DNA from: Gammaproteobacteria bacterium
Lineage (GTDB): Bacteria; Pseudomonadota; Gammaproteobacteria; Arenicellales; Poriferihabitantaceae
NCBI GenBank assembly: GCA_024679435.1
Contig: JAIBDK010000051.1
Span: forward strand, 1-10,587
Length of the DNA: 10,587 nucleotides
Reading direction: 5' to 3'
Below are positions 1 to 6,113 of this stretch, one piece after another; position 1 is the first letter of the stretch, and each line of letters starts with the position of its first letter. Below the pieces are notes generated by a model. That model had not been told where the DNA came from. It made no database searches and saw only the letters and a list, made by a program, of their open reading frames with translations. Made by a program: the position numbers and the translations under genes.

Positions 1-315
1 AAGTTTTGGGTCGACCTCATCCAGACTATCCAGCAGCTTTTTCTGCTTTGGTTCAGAATAATAGCTGATCTCCTGAAACTTAACCGGCGGGTATTGGAGG
101 TGTGGCCATTTGGGCTCTTCCATTTGCAACCATTTCCGATAGGCTCCCAGTCGCCATTCGAGCAAAAATTCGGGCTCATTTTTTTTTGATGATATCACCC
201 GAATGACATCTTCGTTGAGTCCCGGTGGCAAAGTATCGGAGTCTATATCGGTGACAAACCCTTCCTTATATTCCCTTTGCAATTGAGAATTGAGATCTTT
301 CTCGGTATTCGACAT
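1..315 (-). CDS. sufB: SufB, Fe-S cluster scaffold subunit (N-terminal part, cut by window edge)
   Basis: SufB is part of the cytoplasmic SufBC2D complex, which builds iron-sulphur clusters from sulphur delivered by a cysteine desulphurase, driven by the SufC ATPase. The window holds the first 105 residues; the family is usually about 480-495 residues, so the rest lies beyond the left edge. The sequence fits SufB closely: GLNEDVIRVIS at residues 34-44, then NEPEFLLEWRLGAYRKW at about 47-63, MEEPKW and the SYYS block near residue 85. After SYYS it reads EPKQKKLLDSLDEVDP with no cysteine, whereas E. coli SufB has a Cys-rich stretch there; many other bacterial SufBs also lack it. The ATG at 313-315 lies 31 bases after the iscR stop, with only a weak GAG as ribosome site. 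A run of nine A residues lies in the coding strand (window 179-187). Co-transcription with iscR is inferred from orientation and spacing. Identification is very secure; the remainder of the suf operon is not visible. Confidence 0.95.
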   Translation of the reverse strand, partial: MSNTEKDLNSQLQREYKEGFVTDIDSDTLPPGLNEDVIRVISSKKNEPEFLLEWRLGAYRKWLQMEEPKWPHLQYPPVKFQEISYYSEPKQKKLLDSLDEVDPKL

Positions 316-346
316 TTACTGGTATTGCTCTTTGATTAAGTTAATT

Positions 347-814
347 TCAGGAATCTGCCAACATTGGCACATCAACAAAGCGTTGATCAGATTCCGGCTC
401 GCAGTGGCCAATTCCGCTTTCGCGCATTAGCTGACCAAGATGAATGCCGGATAAAAAGGAATATAATTGCTCGCTGAGTTCACTCCACAACCCGTGGGTC
501 AGACAACGTTTTCCTTCTCGGCAGTTTTGCATCCCCTCACATTCAGTAATATCCAGCGGCTCATCCACCGCAACTACAATATCAGCAATACTGATCTGAT
601 CAACATCCTTGGCCAGAACATAACCACCACCGGGCCCACGGGTGCCTTCTACTAAATTGGATTTCTTCATCTTCGAAAACAACTGTTCAAGATAAGATAA
701 TGAAATTCCTTGATTATCTGATATACTTTTAAGCGTTACTGGACCTTGGGTCTGATTAATTGACAGATCAATCATCGCCGTGACGGCGTATCTACCTTTG
801 GTGGTCAGGCGCAT
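347..814 (-). CDS. iscR: IscR, Rrf2-family [2Fe-2S] transcriptional regulator
   Basis: IscR is a DNA-binding regulator of iron-sulphur cluster assembly genes; its own [2Fe-2S] cluster lets it sense cluster supply, and the apo form still regulates some sites. The 155-residue product starts MRLTTKGRYAVTAMIDL, the usual Rrf2 winged-helix start, with the recognition helix near residues 38-52 (ISLSYLEQLFSKMK) and the wing GPGGGY at 60-65. The cluster ligands are all present at the E. coli positions: Cys92, Cys98, Cys104 and His107. This makes IscR a better call than cysteine-less Rrf2 relatives such as NsrR-like or RsrR-like proteins. The gene sits directly upstream of sufB, so it most likely regulates the suf operon and itself. 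The ATG at 812-814 has no good Shine-Dalgarno. A candidate promoter lies at 833-861. Length matches E. coli IscR (162 residues) with a shorter tail. Confidence 0.96.
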   Translation of the reverse strand: MRLTTKGRYAVTAMIDLSINQTQGPVTLKSISDNQGISLSYLEQLFSKMKKSNLVEGTRGPGGGYVLAKDVDQISIADIVVAVDEPLDITECEGMQNCREGKRCLTHGLWSELSEQLYSFLSGIHLGQLMRESGIGHCEPESDQRFVDVPMLADS

Positions 815-832
815 AGAGCTAATGTGGGGTCA

Positions 833-861
833 GTGATAGCTTGTTGAAGTAAAGGCTTCAA
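833..861 (-). promoter_or_regulatory. Candidate iscR-suf promoter with an overlapping dyad
   Basis: On the minus strand TTGAAG (856-861) is followed after 17 bases by TATCAC (833-838); each matches the sigma-70 consensus at 4 of 6 positions. A start near base 826 would leave a leader of only about 12 bases before the iscR ATG. The -35 hexamer is one arm of a perfect inverted repeat, TTGAAG-N6-CTTCAA (844-861), so a bound repressor there could occlude polymerase. Seen: the hexamers, spacing and dyad. Inferred: promoter and operator function. The dyad does not match the textbook IscR type 1 or type 2 sites. Confidence 0.4.
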
Positions 862-910
862 AAAAATTTAAATATTCGATTAAAATGCAGCGAAATAGAT
901 TCTATAGTCA

Positions 911-974
911 GTCTGATTTCATCAGGATCACGTTTCACCCTTTTGCGGGTGAGTTACCGGACTTCTGATCAGAC
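911..974. repeat. Cluster of CTGAT/ATCAG dyads with nested hairpin
   Basis: CTGAT-TTC-ATCAG (913-925) and the perfect 10-bp palindrome TCTGATCAGA (964-973) use the same half-site. The outer copies also form a 7-bp inverted repeat, GTCTGAT (911-917) with ATCAGAC (968-974). Between them TCACCC (935-940) pairs with GGGTGA (947-952) around a six-base loop. There is no T-run on either strand, so it is not a normal intrinsic terminator. It may be a pair of operator sites about 49 bp apart, a folded leader or small RNA, or chance. Function is unknown. Confidence 0.45.
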
Positions 975-1130
975 AAAAAGCAGAATTTACTTCACACAAC
1001 CGTTTCAAAAAGGGGGATTTGATGACAGTAATAATAACCTAGTATTTTAGTTGGTTTAATTATCCATTGCAACAAAAATACGGGTCGTATCGGGTATTTC
1101 AAGCACCCATTTACTGTCCGCTGAAAAATT

Positions 1131-2861
1131 ATGATTGATACTCAAGCACAACAGGATAATGTAAGCCTGCCCGGATTTGCACGAAAAATGGTTGCCAAGG
1201 GCTTATTGAACGAAGCCAACGCAAGGGAGGTTATGACAAATGCAATACGCGAAAATCGCTCGTTCTACCTCCAGTCCATAGAACAAAACAGCGTCCAGGC
1301 CGTTGCTGCTACCTGTCTGGCTTCAGAAGAATTCGGCATCCCAGTTTTGGATATCGATTCGATTAATACCGAGTCCGCCCCTTTGCAGCACGTGTCAGAA
1401 AGTATCATGGAAAAATACCATGTGATGCCGCTTTACATCAGAGGACAACGGCTATATCTCGGCATCGGGGATCCTGGAAATACCGTGGCTATGGACGAAA
1501 TTAAGTTCAGCACCGGACTCAAGGTTATCCCCATACTTGTTGACCCAAGGAAACTGGCCCGCCTGCTTGATGACATCATAGAGCCGGATTCTAATACCTC
1601 ACTAGCTGACATTGTTGAAGAAGGTAATCTGGGTGATATAGATCTGACCACGGAAGTTGACGAACTCACTGGCGCCGAAGAAGAACTCAGCCTTCAAATA
1701 GATACCCCCATCGTCCGATTTGTAAACAAGATACTGCAGGATGCAATTCGAAAGTCGGCGTCGGATATCCATATCGAACCTTATGAGCGTTTAACCCGAA
1801 TTCGATTCCGAATTGACGGGGTACTTCATGATGCGATAAATCCGCCCATGGGGCTGGCTCATAAAATTGTGGCTCGACTCAAAATTCTCTCGCAGCTGGA
1901 TATTGCCGAGCGCCGCCTTCCTCAGGATGGTCGAATGAAACTCGCGTTTTCCAGAAACCGAACAATCGATTTCCGAGTCAGCACCATACCCACCCTTTTC
2001 GGTGAGAAAATGGTAATCCGGGTGCTGGACACCGGCTCGGCCAACCTCCGTATCGATACAATCGGGATGACCGAGAAACAGCTCACAGCCTATCGGGTCG
2101 CCGCACTTCAACCCCATGGCATGATTCTGGTTACCGGTCCGACTGGAAGCGGAAAAACGGTAAGCCTGTATTCCGCGCTGAACGTTCTCAATACCACCGA
2201 ACGAAATATTTCCAGCGTAGAGGACCCGGTAGAAATCTATGTCAGCGGAATCAATCAGGTTTCCATCAATCTGAAAGCCGGGTTAACTTTTGCTACTGCA
2301 CTCCGCGCATTTTTACGACAAGATCCCGACGTTATTATGGTTGGAGAAATTCGTGACCTGGAAACCGCAGAAATCTCTATCAAGGCTGCACAGACCGGGC
2401 ATATGGTCCTGTCAACCTTGCACACCAACGATGCGCCCAGCTCGCTGACTCGACTGGCCAATATGGGGGTTGCTCCTTTCAATATCGCCTCATCAATCAG
2501 TGTTGTGATCGCCCAACGACTGGTTCGCTGCCTGTGTGATTCATGTCGGGAGATAAAAAAGTATCCTGCAGAGGCACTCCTGCAGATCGGATTTAAGGAA
2601 GAGGAGCTAGATACTCTGGAGATCTATGAAGCCATAGGATGCAGCGGATGCACCGGAGGTTTCCGGGGTCGAACTGGAATTTTTGAAGTCATGCCTATGA
2701 CAAGCGCCTTGTCAGATATTGTTATGGCCGCAGGCTCAACAGTGGAAATAGAACGACAGGCAAGAATAGAAGGGATAAACAGTATGCGCCAGTCAGGACT
2801 GTTAAAAGTAAAACAGGGGATCACAACCCTTGAAGAAGTTGAACGGGTAACAACGGGGTAA
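1131..2861 (+). CDS. pilB: PilB, type IV pilus extension ATPase
   Basis: PilB is the cytoplasmic hexameric ATPase that powers pilin polymerisation at the PilC platform. The 576-residue product is close in length to P. aeruginosa PilB (566). Residues 1-150 form the N-terminal T2SSE-type domain. The ATPase core has the Walker A GPTGSGKT at 336-343, the Asp box EDPVE at 364-368, the Walker B region DPDVIMVGEIRD at 398-409 and the His box TGHMVLSTLHTND at 422-434. Cys469, Cys472, Cys504 and Cys507 form the zinc-binding tetracysteine motif typical of PilB and GspE and absent from the retraction ATPase PilT. An acidic linker lies at about 150-190. The ATG at 1131 is chosen because an in-frame TGA lies at 1122-1124 and the N terminus aligns with Pseudomonas PilB; no clear Shine-Dalgarno precedes it. 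It is first in a pilB-pilC-pilD-coaE unit. The PilC/PilD neighbours favour the pilus over a type II secretion system. Confidence 0.97.
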   Translation: MIDTQAQQDNVSLPGFARKMVAKGLLNEANAREVMTNAIRENRSFYLQSIEQNSVQAVAATCLASEEFGIPVLDIDSINTESAPLQHVSESIMEKYHVMPLYIRGQRLYLGIGDPGNTVAMDEIKFSTGLKVIPILVDPRKLARLLDDIIEPDSNTSLADIVEEGNLGDIDLTTEVDELTGAEEELSLQIDTPIVRFVNKILQDAIRKSASDIHIEPYERLTRIRFRIDGVLHDAINPPMGLAHKIVARLKILSQLDIAERRLPQDGRMKLAFSRNRTIDFRVSTIPTLFGEKMVIRVLDTGSANLRIDTIGMTEKQLTAYRVAALQPHGMILVTGPTGSGKTVSLYSALNVLNTTERNISSVEDPVEIYVSGINQVSINLKAGLTFATALRAFLRQDPDVIMVGEIRDLETAEISIKAAQTGHMVLSTLHTNDAPSSLTRLANMGVAPFNIASSISVVIAQRLVRCLCDSCREIKKYPAEALLQIGFKEEELDTLEIYEAIGCSGCTGGFRGRTGIFEVMPMTSALSDIVMAAGSTVEIERQARIEGINSMRQSGLLKVKQGITTLEEVERVTTG

Positions 2862-2864
2862 ACG

Positions 2865-4088
2865 ATGGCAAAGACCAAAGACAAAAACAGGCCGCTGACC
2901 TTTAACTGGAAGGGTATCGATAAGGGAAACAGAAAGGCGTCAGGGGAAATTGAAGCGGCAAGTCTTCAGATAGCTAAATTACTGCTAAGGCGCCAGGGAG
3001 TCCGTGTCAAAAAAATCAGAAAACAAAGCAAACCACTTTTCAGCTTTGGCAATACAGTAAAAGTAAAAGATATCGTATTTTTTACCCGACAGCTCGCGAC
3101 CATGATGGAAGCCGGCATCCCAATTGCCTCCTCATTGCGTGGCATCAGTATCGGTCATGAAAATGATGGCGTGAAAAAGTTACTGAGTAGCATTCGTGAA
3201 GACGTGGAAGCGGGCACCAATCTGAGCACAACGCTCGCTAAGCATCCGGCCTACTTTAACAGACTGTATACCAGTCTGGTTAAAGTCGGTGAGGAGTCCG
3301 GTACGCTTGATACTTTGATGAACAAAATCGCGTCTTATCTCGAAAAAATTGAGGCCATTAAGGGAAAAATTCGCTCGGCCCTGTTTTATCCGGCACTGGT
3401 TATAATTGTCATGTTAGTCATTGTTTCAATTCTTTTGATTGTGGTTATTCCGGAATTCGAGTCTCTTTTTTCAGACTATGGATCAGATTTACCTTCACTC
3501 ACTCAATGGGTTGTGAATGTGTCGCATACCTTTCAACAGTACTGGTTTTATTTTCTGATTGGTGCAATGGTTATCAGCGTAGCAACCACCTTTGCTTATA
3601 AGCGATCCCCGAAAATGCAGCACGGCCTTGATCGATTGATGTTACGCGTGCCGGTATTCGGCCCGATAATACGTAAAGCTATTATTGCCCGGGTCTCGCG
3701 CACGCTTGCCACTATGTTTGGTGCGGGTATTCCACTGGTAGATTCCCTTGAAACCGTCGCCAGGGCAGCCGGAAATCGGGTATACACCCGAGGATTGCTC
3801 GAAGTTCGGCGAGATGTTTCAACCGGACGTAATCTCGAAGGGTCTATGAGGGATACTGAATTGTTTCCCGGAATGATGCTTCAGATGGTGGCCACAGGTG
3901 AGGAAGCCGGTGAACTGGAACGAATGCTGGATAAGGTCGCTGAGTTTTTTGAACAGGAAGTCGACAATGCGATTGCGATTATTAGCAGTCTGGTTGAACC
4001 ATTTCTGATTATTGTTCTTGGCATCATTGTAGGAACCATTGTGATAGCTATGTACCTCCCGATCTTCAAACTGGGTGCTGTATTCTAG
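2865..4088 (+). CDS. pilC: PilC, type IV pilus inner-membrane platform protein
   Basis: PilC is the polytopic inner-membrane protein on which PilB acts to insert pilins into the growing fibre. The 407-residue product matches the family length (about 405). After a basic N-terminal region (1-60) come two T2SSF repeats, roughly 70-193 and 273-396; each begins with a related F/V-x-R-x-L-A-T-M-x-x-A-G-I-P block (FFTRQLATMMEAGIP at 72-86 and VSRTLATMFGAGIP at 277-290), showing the internal duplication. Hydrophobic membrane segments lie at about 176-196, 226-244 and 378-399. The C terminus AMYLPIFKLG is the typical family ending. The ATG is 3 bases after the pilB stop, with GGGG at 2855-2858 as the likely ribosome site inside pilB, so translation is probably coupled. 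No anomaly seen. The GspF alternative is disfavoured by the neighbouring pilD/coaE order and closer resemblance to Pseudomonas PilC. Confidence 0.97.
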   Translation: MAKTKDKNRPLTFNWKGIDKGNRKASGEIEAASLQIAKLLLRRQGVRVKKIRKQSKPLFSFGNTVKVKDIVFFTRQLATMMEAGIPIASSLRGISIGHENDGVKKLLSSIREDVEAGTNLSTTLAKHPAYFNRLYTSLVKVGEESGTLDTLMNKIASYLEKIEAIKGKIRSALFYPALVIIVMLVIVSILLIVVIPEFESLFSDYGSDLPSLTQWVVNVSHTFQQYWFYFLIGAMVISVATTFAYKRSPKMQHGLDRLMLRVPVFGPIIRKAIIARVSRTLATMFGAGIPLVDSLETVARAAGNRVYTRGLLEVRRDVSTGRNLEGSMRDTELFPGMMLQMVATGEEAGELERMLDKVAEFFEQEVDNAIAIISSLVEPFLIIVLGIIVGTIVIAMYLPIFKLGAVF

Positions 4089-4127
4089 AAAAAAGGACGG
4101 CCCGCTCTTTAATCTTTTTAATCCGTC

Positions 4128-5051
4128 ATGGTGCAGGCAATGTCAGAAATCCTGATCCTGTTAGAGCAGAATACCGCCGTTTTTATAGTCGTTCTGTTTA
4201 TAATGGGAGCCTGCAACGGAAGCTTCCTCAATGTTGTCATTATCAGACTTCCCGATATCCTGTTCTGGCAATGGCGCGCCCAATGTAAAGATATTCTTGG
4301 GTCGTCAAAACAATCTGATTTTGCTGCTCCCGAAAATCCTGCCTCTGAGAACCCTGAACCGCCTCCACCGGGGCTGATGTACCCACGTTCACGGTGTCCA
4401 AAATGCAATAACCAGCTAACCCTGTCTCAAAATATTCCTATAGTTGGGTATCTACTTCTAGGCGGAAAATGCGGTTTTTGCAGCCAAGCTATCTCCTTGC
4501 GCTATCCAATAGTAGAGCTATGCACCGCATTACTATGGATACAACTCGGATTACATTTTGGCCCCACATTTGAACTCATCCTTGGCCTGATACTGATCTC
4601 GAGTCTAGTAACACTTACAGTTATTGATCTTGACCATCACATTCTGCCTGATGTTATTGTTATACCGTTACTATGGATAGGTCTGATAGCTAACAGTTTC
4701 GGCATATTCACCAATCTGGAATCAGCTGTATTTGGCGCAGTATCGGGTTATATGATTCTTTGGGTTATTTATCAGATACACCACCGCCTGACTGGCAAAG
4801 AAGGCATGGGATATGGAGACTTCAAATTGCTTGCCTGCATAGGTGCCTGGCTTGGGTGGGAAGTGCTGCCTGCAGTAATGCTACTGGCATCAGTAAGCGG
4901 AACTATACTAGCAATCGTCATGATGGTAATCCGAAAACGCGACAAGAATATTCCAATAGCGTTTGGCCCCTACCTGGCCATAGCGGGTTGGGCAACTTTT
5001 ATCTGGGGAGACAAGATCATCAGCAATTACCTTCAGATATTCCAGCTTTGA
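4128..5051 (+). CDS. pilD: PilD, prepilin peptidase and N-methyltransferase
   Basis: PilD is an inner-membrane aspartic protease that cuts the leader from prepilins and pseudopilins and methylates the new N-terminal residue. Key features are visible: the GSFLNVVIIRLP block at 31-42, the cytoplasmic zinc cysteines Cys90, Cys93, Cys115 and Cys118, catalytic Asp167 in TVIDLDH, and catalytic Asp231 in GMGYGDFK. Several hydrophobic segments follow from about residue 124 onward. Length (307) is slightly above P. aeruginosa PilD (290); the extra part is mostly a proline-rich cytoplasmic loop at about 60-86 (PEPPPPG). The start is uncertain: an in-frame TAA at 4119-4121 limits it, ATG 4128 is the first candidate, but ATG 4140 (residue 5) aligns better with Pseudomonas. 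Neither has a near ribosome site; the AAAAAGGA at 4090-4097 lies 30 bases upstream. The gene follows pilC after 39 bases and overlaps coaE by one base. Confidence 0.95.
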   Translation: MVQAMSEILILLEQNTAVFIVVLFIMGACNGSFLNVVIIRLPDILFWQWRAQCKDILGSSKQSDFAAPENPASENPEPPPPGLMYPRSRCPKCNNQLTLSQNIPIVGYLLLGGKCGFCSQAISLRYPIVELCTALLWIQLGLHFGPTFELILGLILISSLVTLTVIDLDHHILPDVIVIPLLWIGLIANSFGIFTNLESAVFGAVSGYMILWVIYQIHHRLTGKEGMGYGDFKLLACIGAWLGWEVLPAVMLLASVSGTILAIVMMVIRKRDKNIPIAFGPYLAIAGWATFIWGDKIISNYLQIFQL

Positions 5052-5650
5052 TGCCCGCTAAGATAGGCCTTACAGGTGGCATCGGAAGCGGAAAATCCAC
5101 CGTTGCCAGTTTTTTCAGGGCTCTTGGAGTGTGCGTCGTAGACGCGGATCAGATCGCGCACCGTCTAACCCGCAGCGGAACCAGAGAGTTCGACCTTATC
5201 GTTGAATACTTCGGACAACAAGTAATCGGCGAAAACGGTGAAATTGATCGGCAGATACTTGGGCAGATAGTATTTTTTGATACCGCAAAACGAAACCACC
5301 TCGAATCAATCCTGCACCCCGCCATTAGAAAAAAAATGCTGTCCAAGAGCCAAAAAGCAGACGGCCCCTATGCTGTCATGGAAATTCCACTCCTTATAGA
5401 AACGGGGCAGTATCGGGATATGGATCGTGTTCTGGTGATAACCTGTCCCGATAATATTCGACTAAAACGACTTATATCTAATCGCGATATGAATCTTGAA
5501 AAAGCGAAAAAAATTCTGAGTATTCAGAAAACCGATGCCCAGCGAATTCTGTTTGCCGATGACATCCTAAACAACAACGCCGGTCTTGATGCTCTTGAAT
5601 CCAGAGTATTGGAGCTGCATAATCAATATTGTGAGTTATTTAAGTCCTGA
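5051..5650 (+). CDS. coaE: CoaE, dephospho-CoA kinase
   Basis: CoaE phosphorylates the 3'-hydroxyl of dephospho-CoA using ATP, the last step of coenzyme A synthesis, in the cytoplasm. The 199-residue product has the P-loop GGIGSGKS at 9-16, the DADQIAH substrate-region motif at 31-37, the HPAIR element at 89-93, EIPLLIE at 111-117 and the lid-like RLISNRDMNLEKA stretch at about 140-152; length is typical (about 200). The open frame continues upstream to 4760, but that part overlaps pilD in another frame and has no CoaE similarity, so the start is the ATG at 5051. Its A is the last base of the pilD TGA (TGATG), a classic coupled-translation junction. Linkage of coaE to pilD is common in gammaproteobacteria. 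The yacG and zapD genes often found after coaE are absent here. Identification is very secure. Confidence 0.96.
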   Translation: MPAKIGLTGGIGSGKSTVASFFRALGVCVVDADQIAHRLTRSGTREFDLIVEYFGQQVIGENGEIDRQILGQIVFFDTAKRNHLESILHPAIRKKMLSKSQKADGPYAVMEIPLLIETGQYRDMDRVLVITCPDNIRLKRLISNRDMNLEKAKKILSIQKTDAQRILFADDILNNNAGLDALESRVLELHNQYCELFKS

Positions 5651-5660
5651 TCGATGTGTT

Positions 5661-5702
5661 CAATCAACCCGAATCAGAAAGAATCCCGCCGGGCGCTGAT
5701 TG
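5661..5702. repeat. Imperfect inverted repeat in the coaE-mutT convergent junction
   Basis: CAATCA (5661-5666) and CCCG (5668-5671) can pair with CGGG (5690-5693) and TGATTG (5697-5702), giving a 10-bp stem with a 1-by-3 internal loop. A shorter alternative pairs AATCAG (5672-5677) with CTGATT (5696-5701). It lies between the two converging stop codons, where a shared terminator would be expected. Neither strand shows a T-run after the stem, so intrinsic termination is doubtful; it may only protect 3' ends. Confidence 0.35.
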
Positions 5703-6113
5703 TTAATAAGTCCCCTCCAATTCATCAAGAATAGGGTGGACAGCTTCAAGCACATCTAATTTACGAATCATCCGAATTGAATTCCAGGCTATTTCCTGAC
5801 CTTCTCTGGAGCGTGGAGTTGCTCCGAATTCATCCACAAGATAAACATTCAGCAGCACATTTGCGTGGGAATAGTCATGAGTAATCCGGGTCAGAAACCG
5901 ACAGGACGTCACCCCAACCCCTAACTCTTCTTCCAATTCTCTCACCAGCGCATCTTCAGACGACTCTCCCGGTTCGATTTTTCCCCCGGGAAATTCCCAT
6001 TGCCCGGCGCAAGCCTTGCCCTTTGGCCGTTGCTGTATCAGATATTCATCGCCAGGCCGTTTAATAACCCCAACGACAACCTGTAATCTGGATTCAGGAT
6101 CGATAGTCGGCAT
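5703..6113 (-). CDS. mutT: MutT, 8-oxo-dGTP diphosphatase (Nudix hydrolase)
   Basis: MutT hydrolyses 8-oxo-dGTP to the monophosphate, clearing oxidised nucleotides before DNA polymerase can insert them opposite A. The 136-residue product shows a perfect Nudix box at residues 44-66: Gly44, Glu50, Arg58-Glu59, Glu62-Glu63 and Gly65, preceded by QWEFPGG as in E. coli MutT. Length is near E. coli MutT (129). Pseudomonas MutT carries an extra ThiE-like C-terminal domain; this one does not. The only workable start is the ATG at 6111-6113, which lies 20 bases inside the 3' end of argJ; no strong ribosome site is visible, so translational coupling to argJ is likely. It is the last gene of the secA-argJ-mutT unit. 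Nudix substrate range is hard to read from sequence, but the context beside secA, as in E. coli, supports true MutT. Confidence 0.92.
   Translation of the reverse strand: MPTIDPESRLQVVVGVIKRPGDEYLIQQRPKGKACAGQWEFPGGKIEPGESSEDALVRELEEELGVGVTSCRFLTRITHDYSHANVLLNVYLVDEFGATPRSREGQEIAWNSIRMIRKLDVLEAVHPILDELEGTY

Larger units (their letters stand above)
815..1130. other. Non-coding divergent region between iscR and pilB
   Basis: This 316-base gap holds no protein gene of recognisable family, no tRNA and no pilin gene, although pilA is often found next to pilB in related bacteria. It is richer in A+T than the flanking genes. Seen in it: the iscR promoter candidate (833-861), a dyad cluster (911-974) containing a hairpin (935-952), and a Shine-Dalgarno-like AGGGGGA followed by a six-codon ORF (1011-1042). 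No strong promoter could be fixed for pilB: TTGATG (1019-1024) with TATTTT (1043-1048) at 18 bases, and TTGGTT (1051-1056) with AAAAAT (1074-1079) at 17 bases, are both weak. No sigma-54 site with the GG-N10-GC spacing was found in a visual search. Confidence 0.6.

Noticed and set aside
872..896. IscR type 1-like half-site on the minus strand
   Set aside because: One half (872-885) matches the consensus at 12 of 14 positions, but the other matches only 4 of 11, and the site sits well upstream of the candidate promoter. In A+T-rich DNA this is not strong enough to call.
935..952. Intrinsic terminator
   Set aside because: The 6-bp stem is sound but is followed by no T-run on either strand, and no gene ends nearby.
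945..980. tRNA-like fragment resembling a tRNA-Arg anticodon arm
   Set aside because: The anticodon stem does not pair, and no acceptor stem, T-loop or CCA end can be fitted around it.
1051..1072. Sigma-54 promoter upstream of pilB
   Set aside because: TTGG and TTGC are present but the GG and GC are 14 bases apart rather than 10.
4760..5050. Longer coaE start within pilD
   Set aside because: The 97 extra residues lie wholly over pilD in another frame and bear no CoaE features; the P-loop is at the usual distance from the ATG at 5051.
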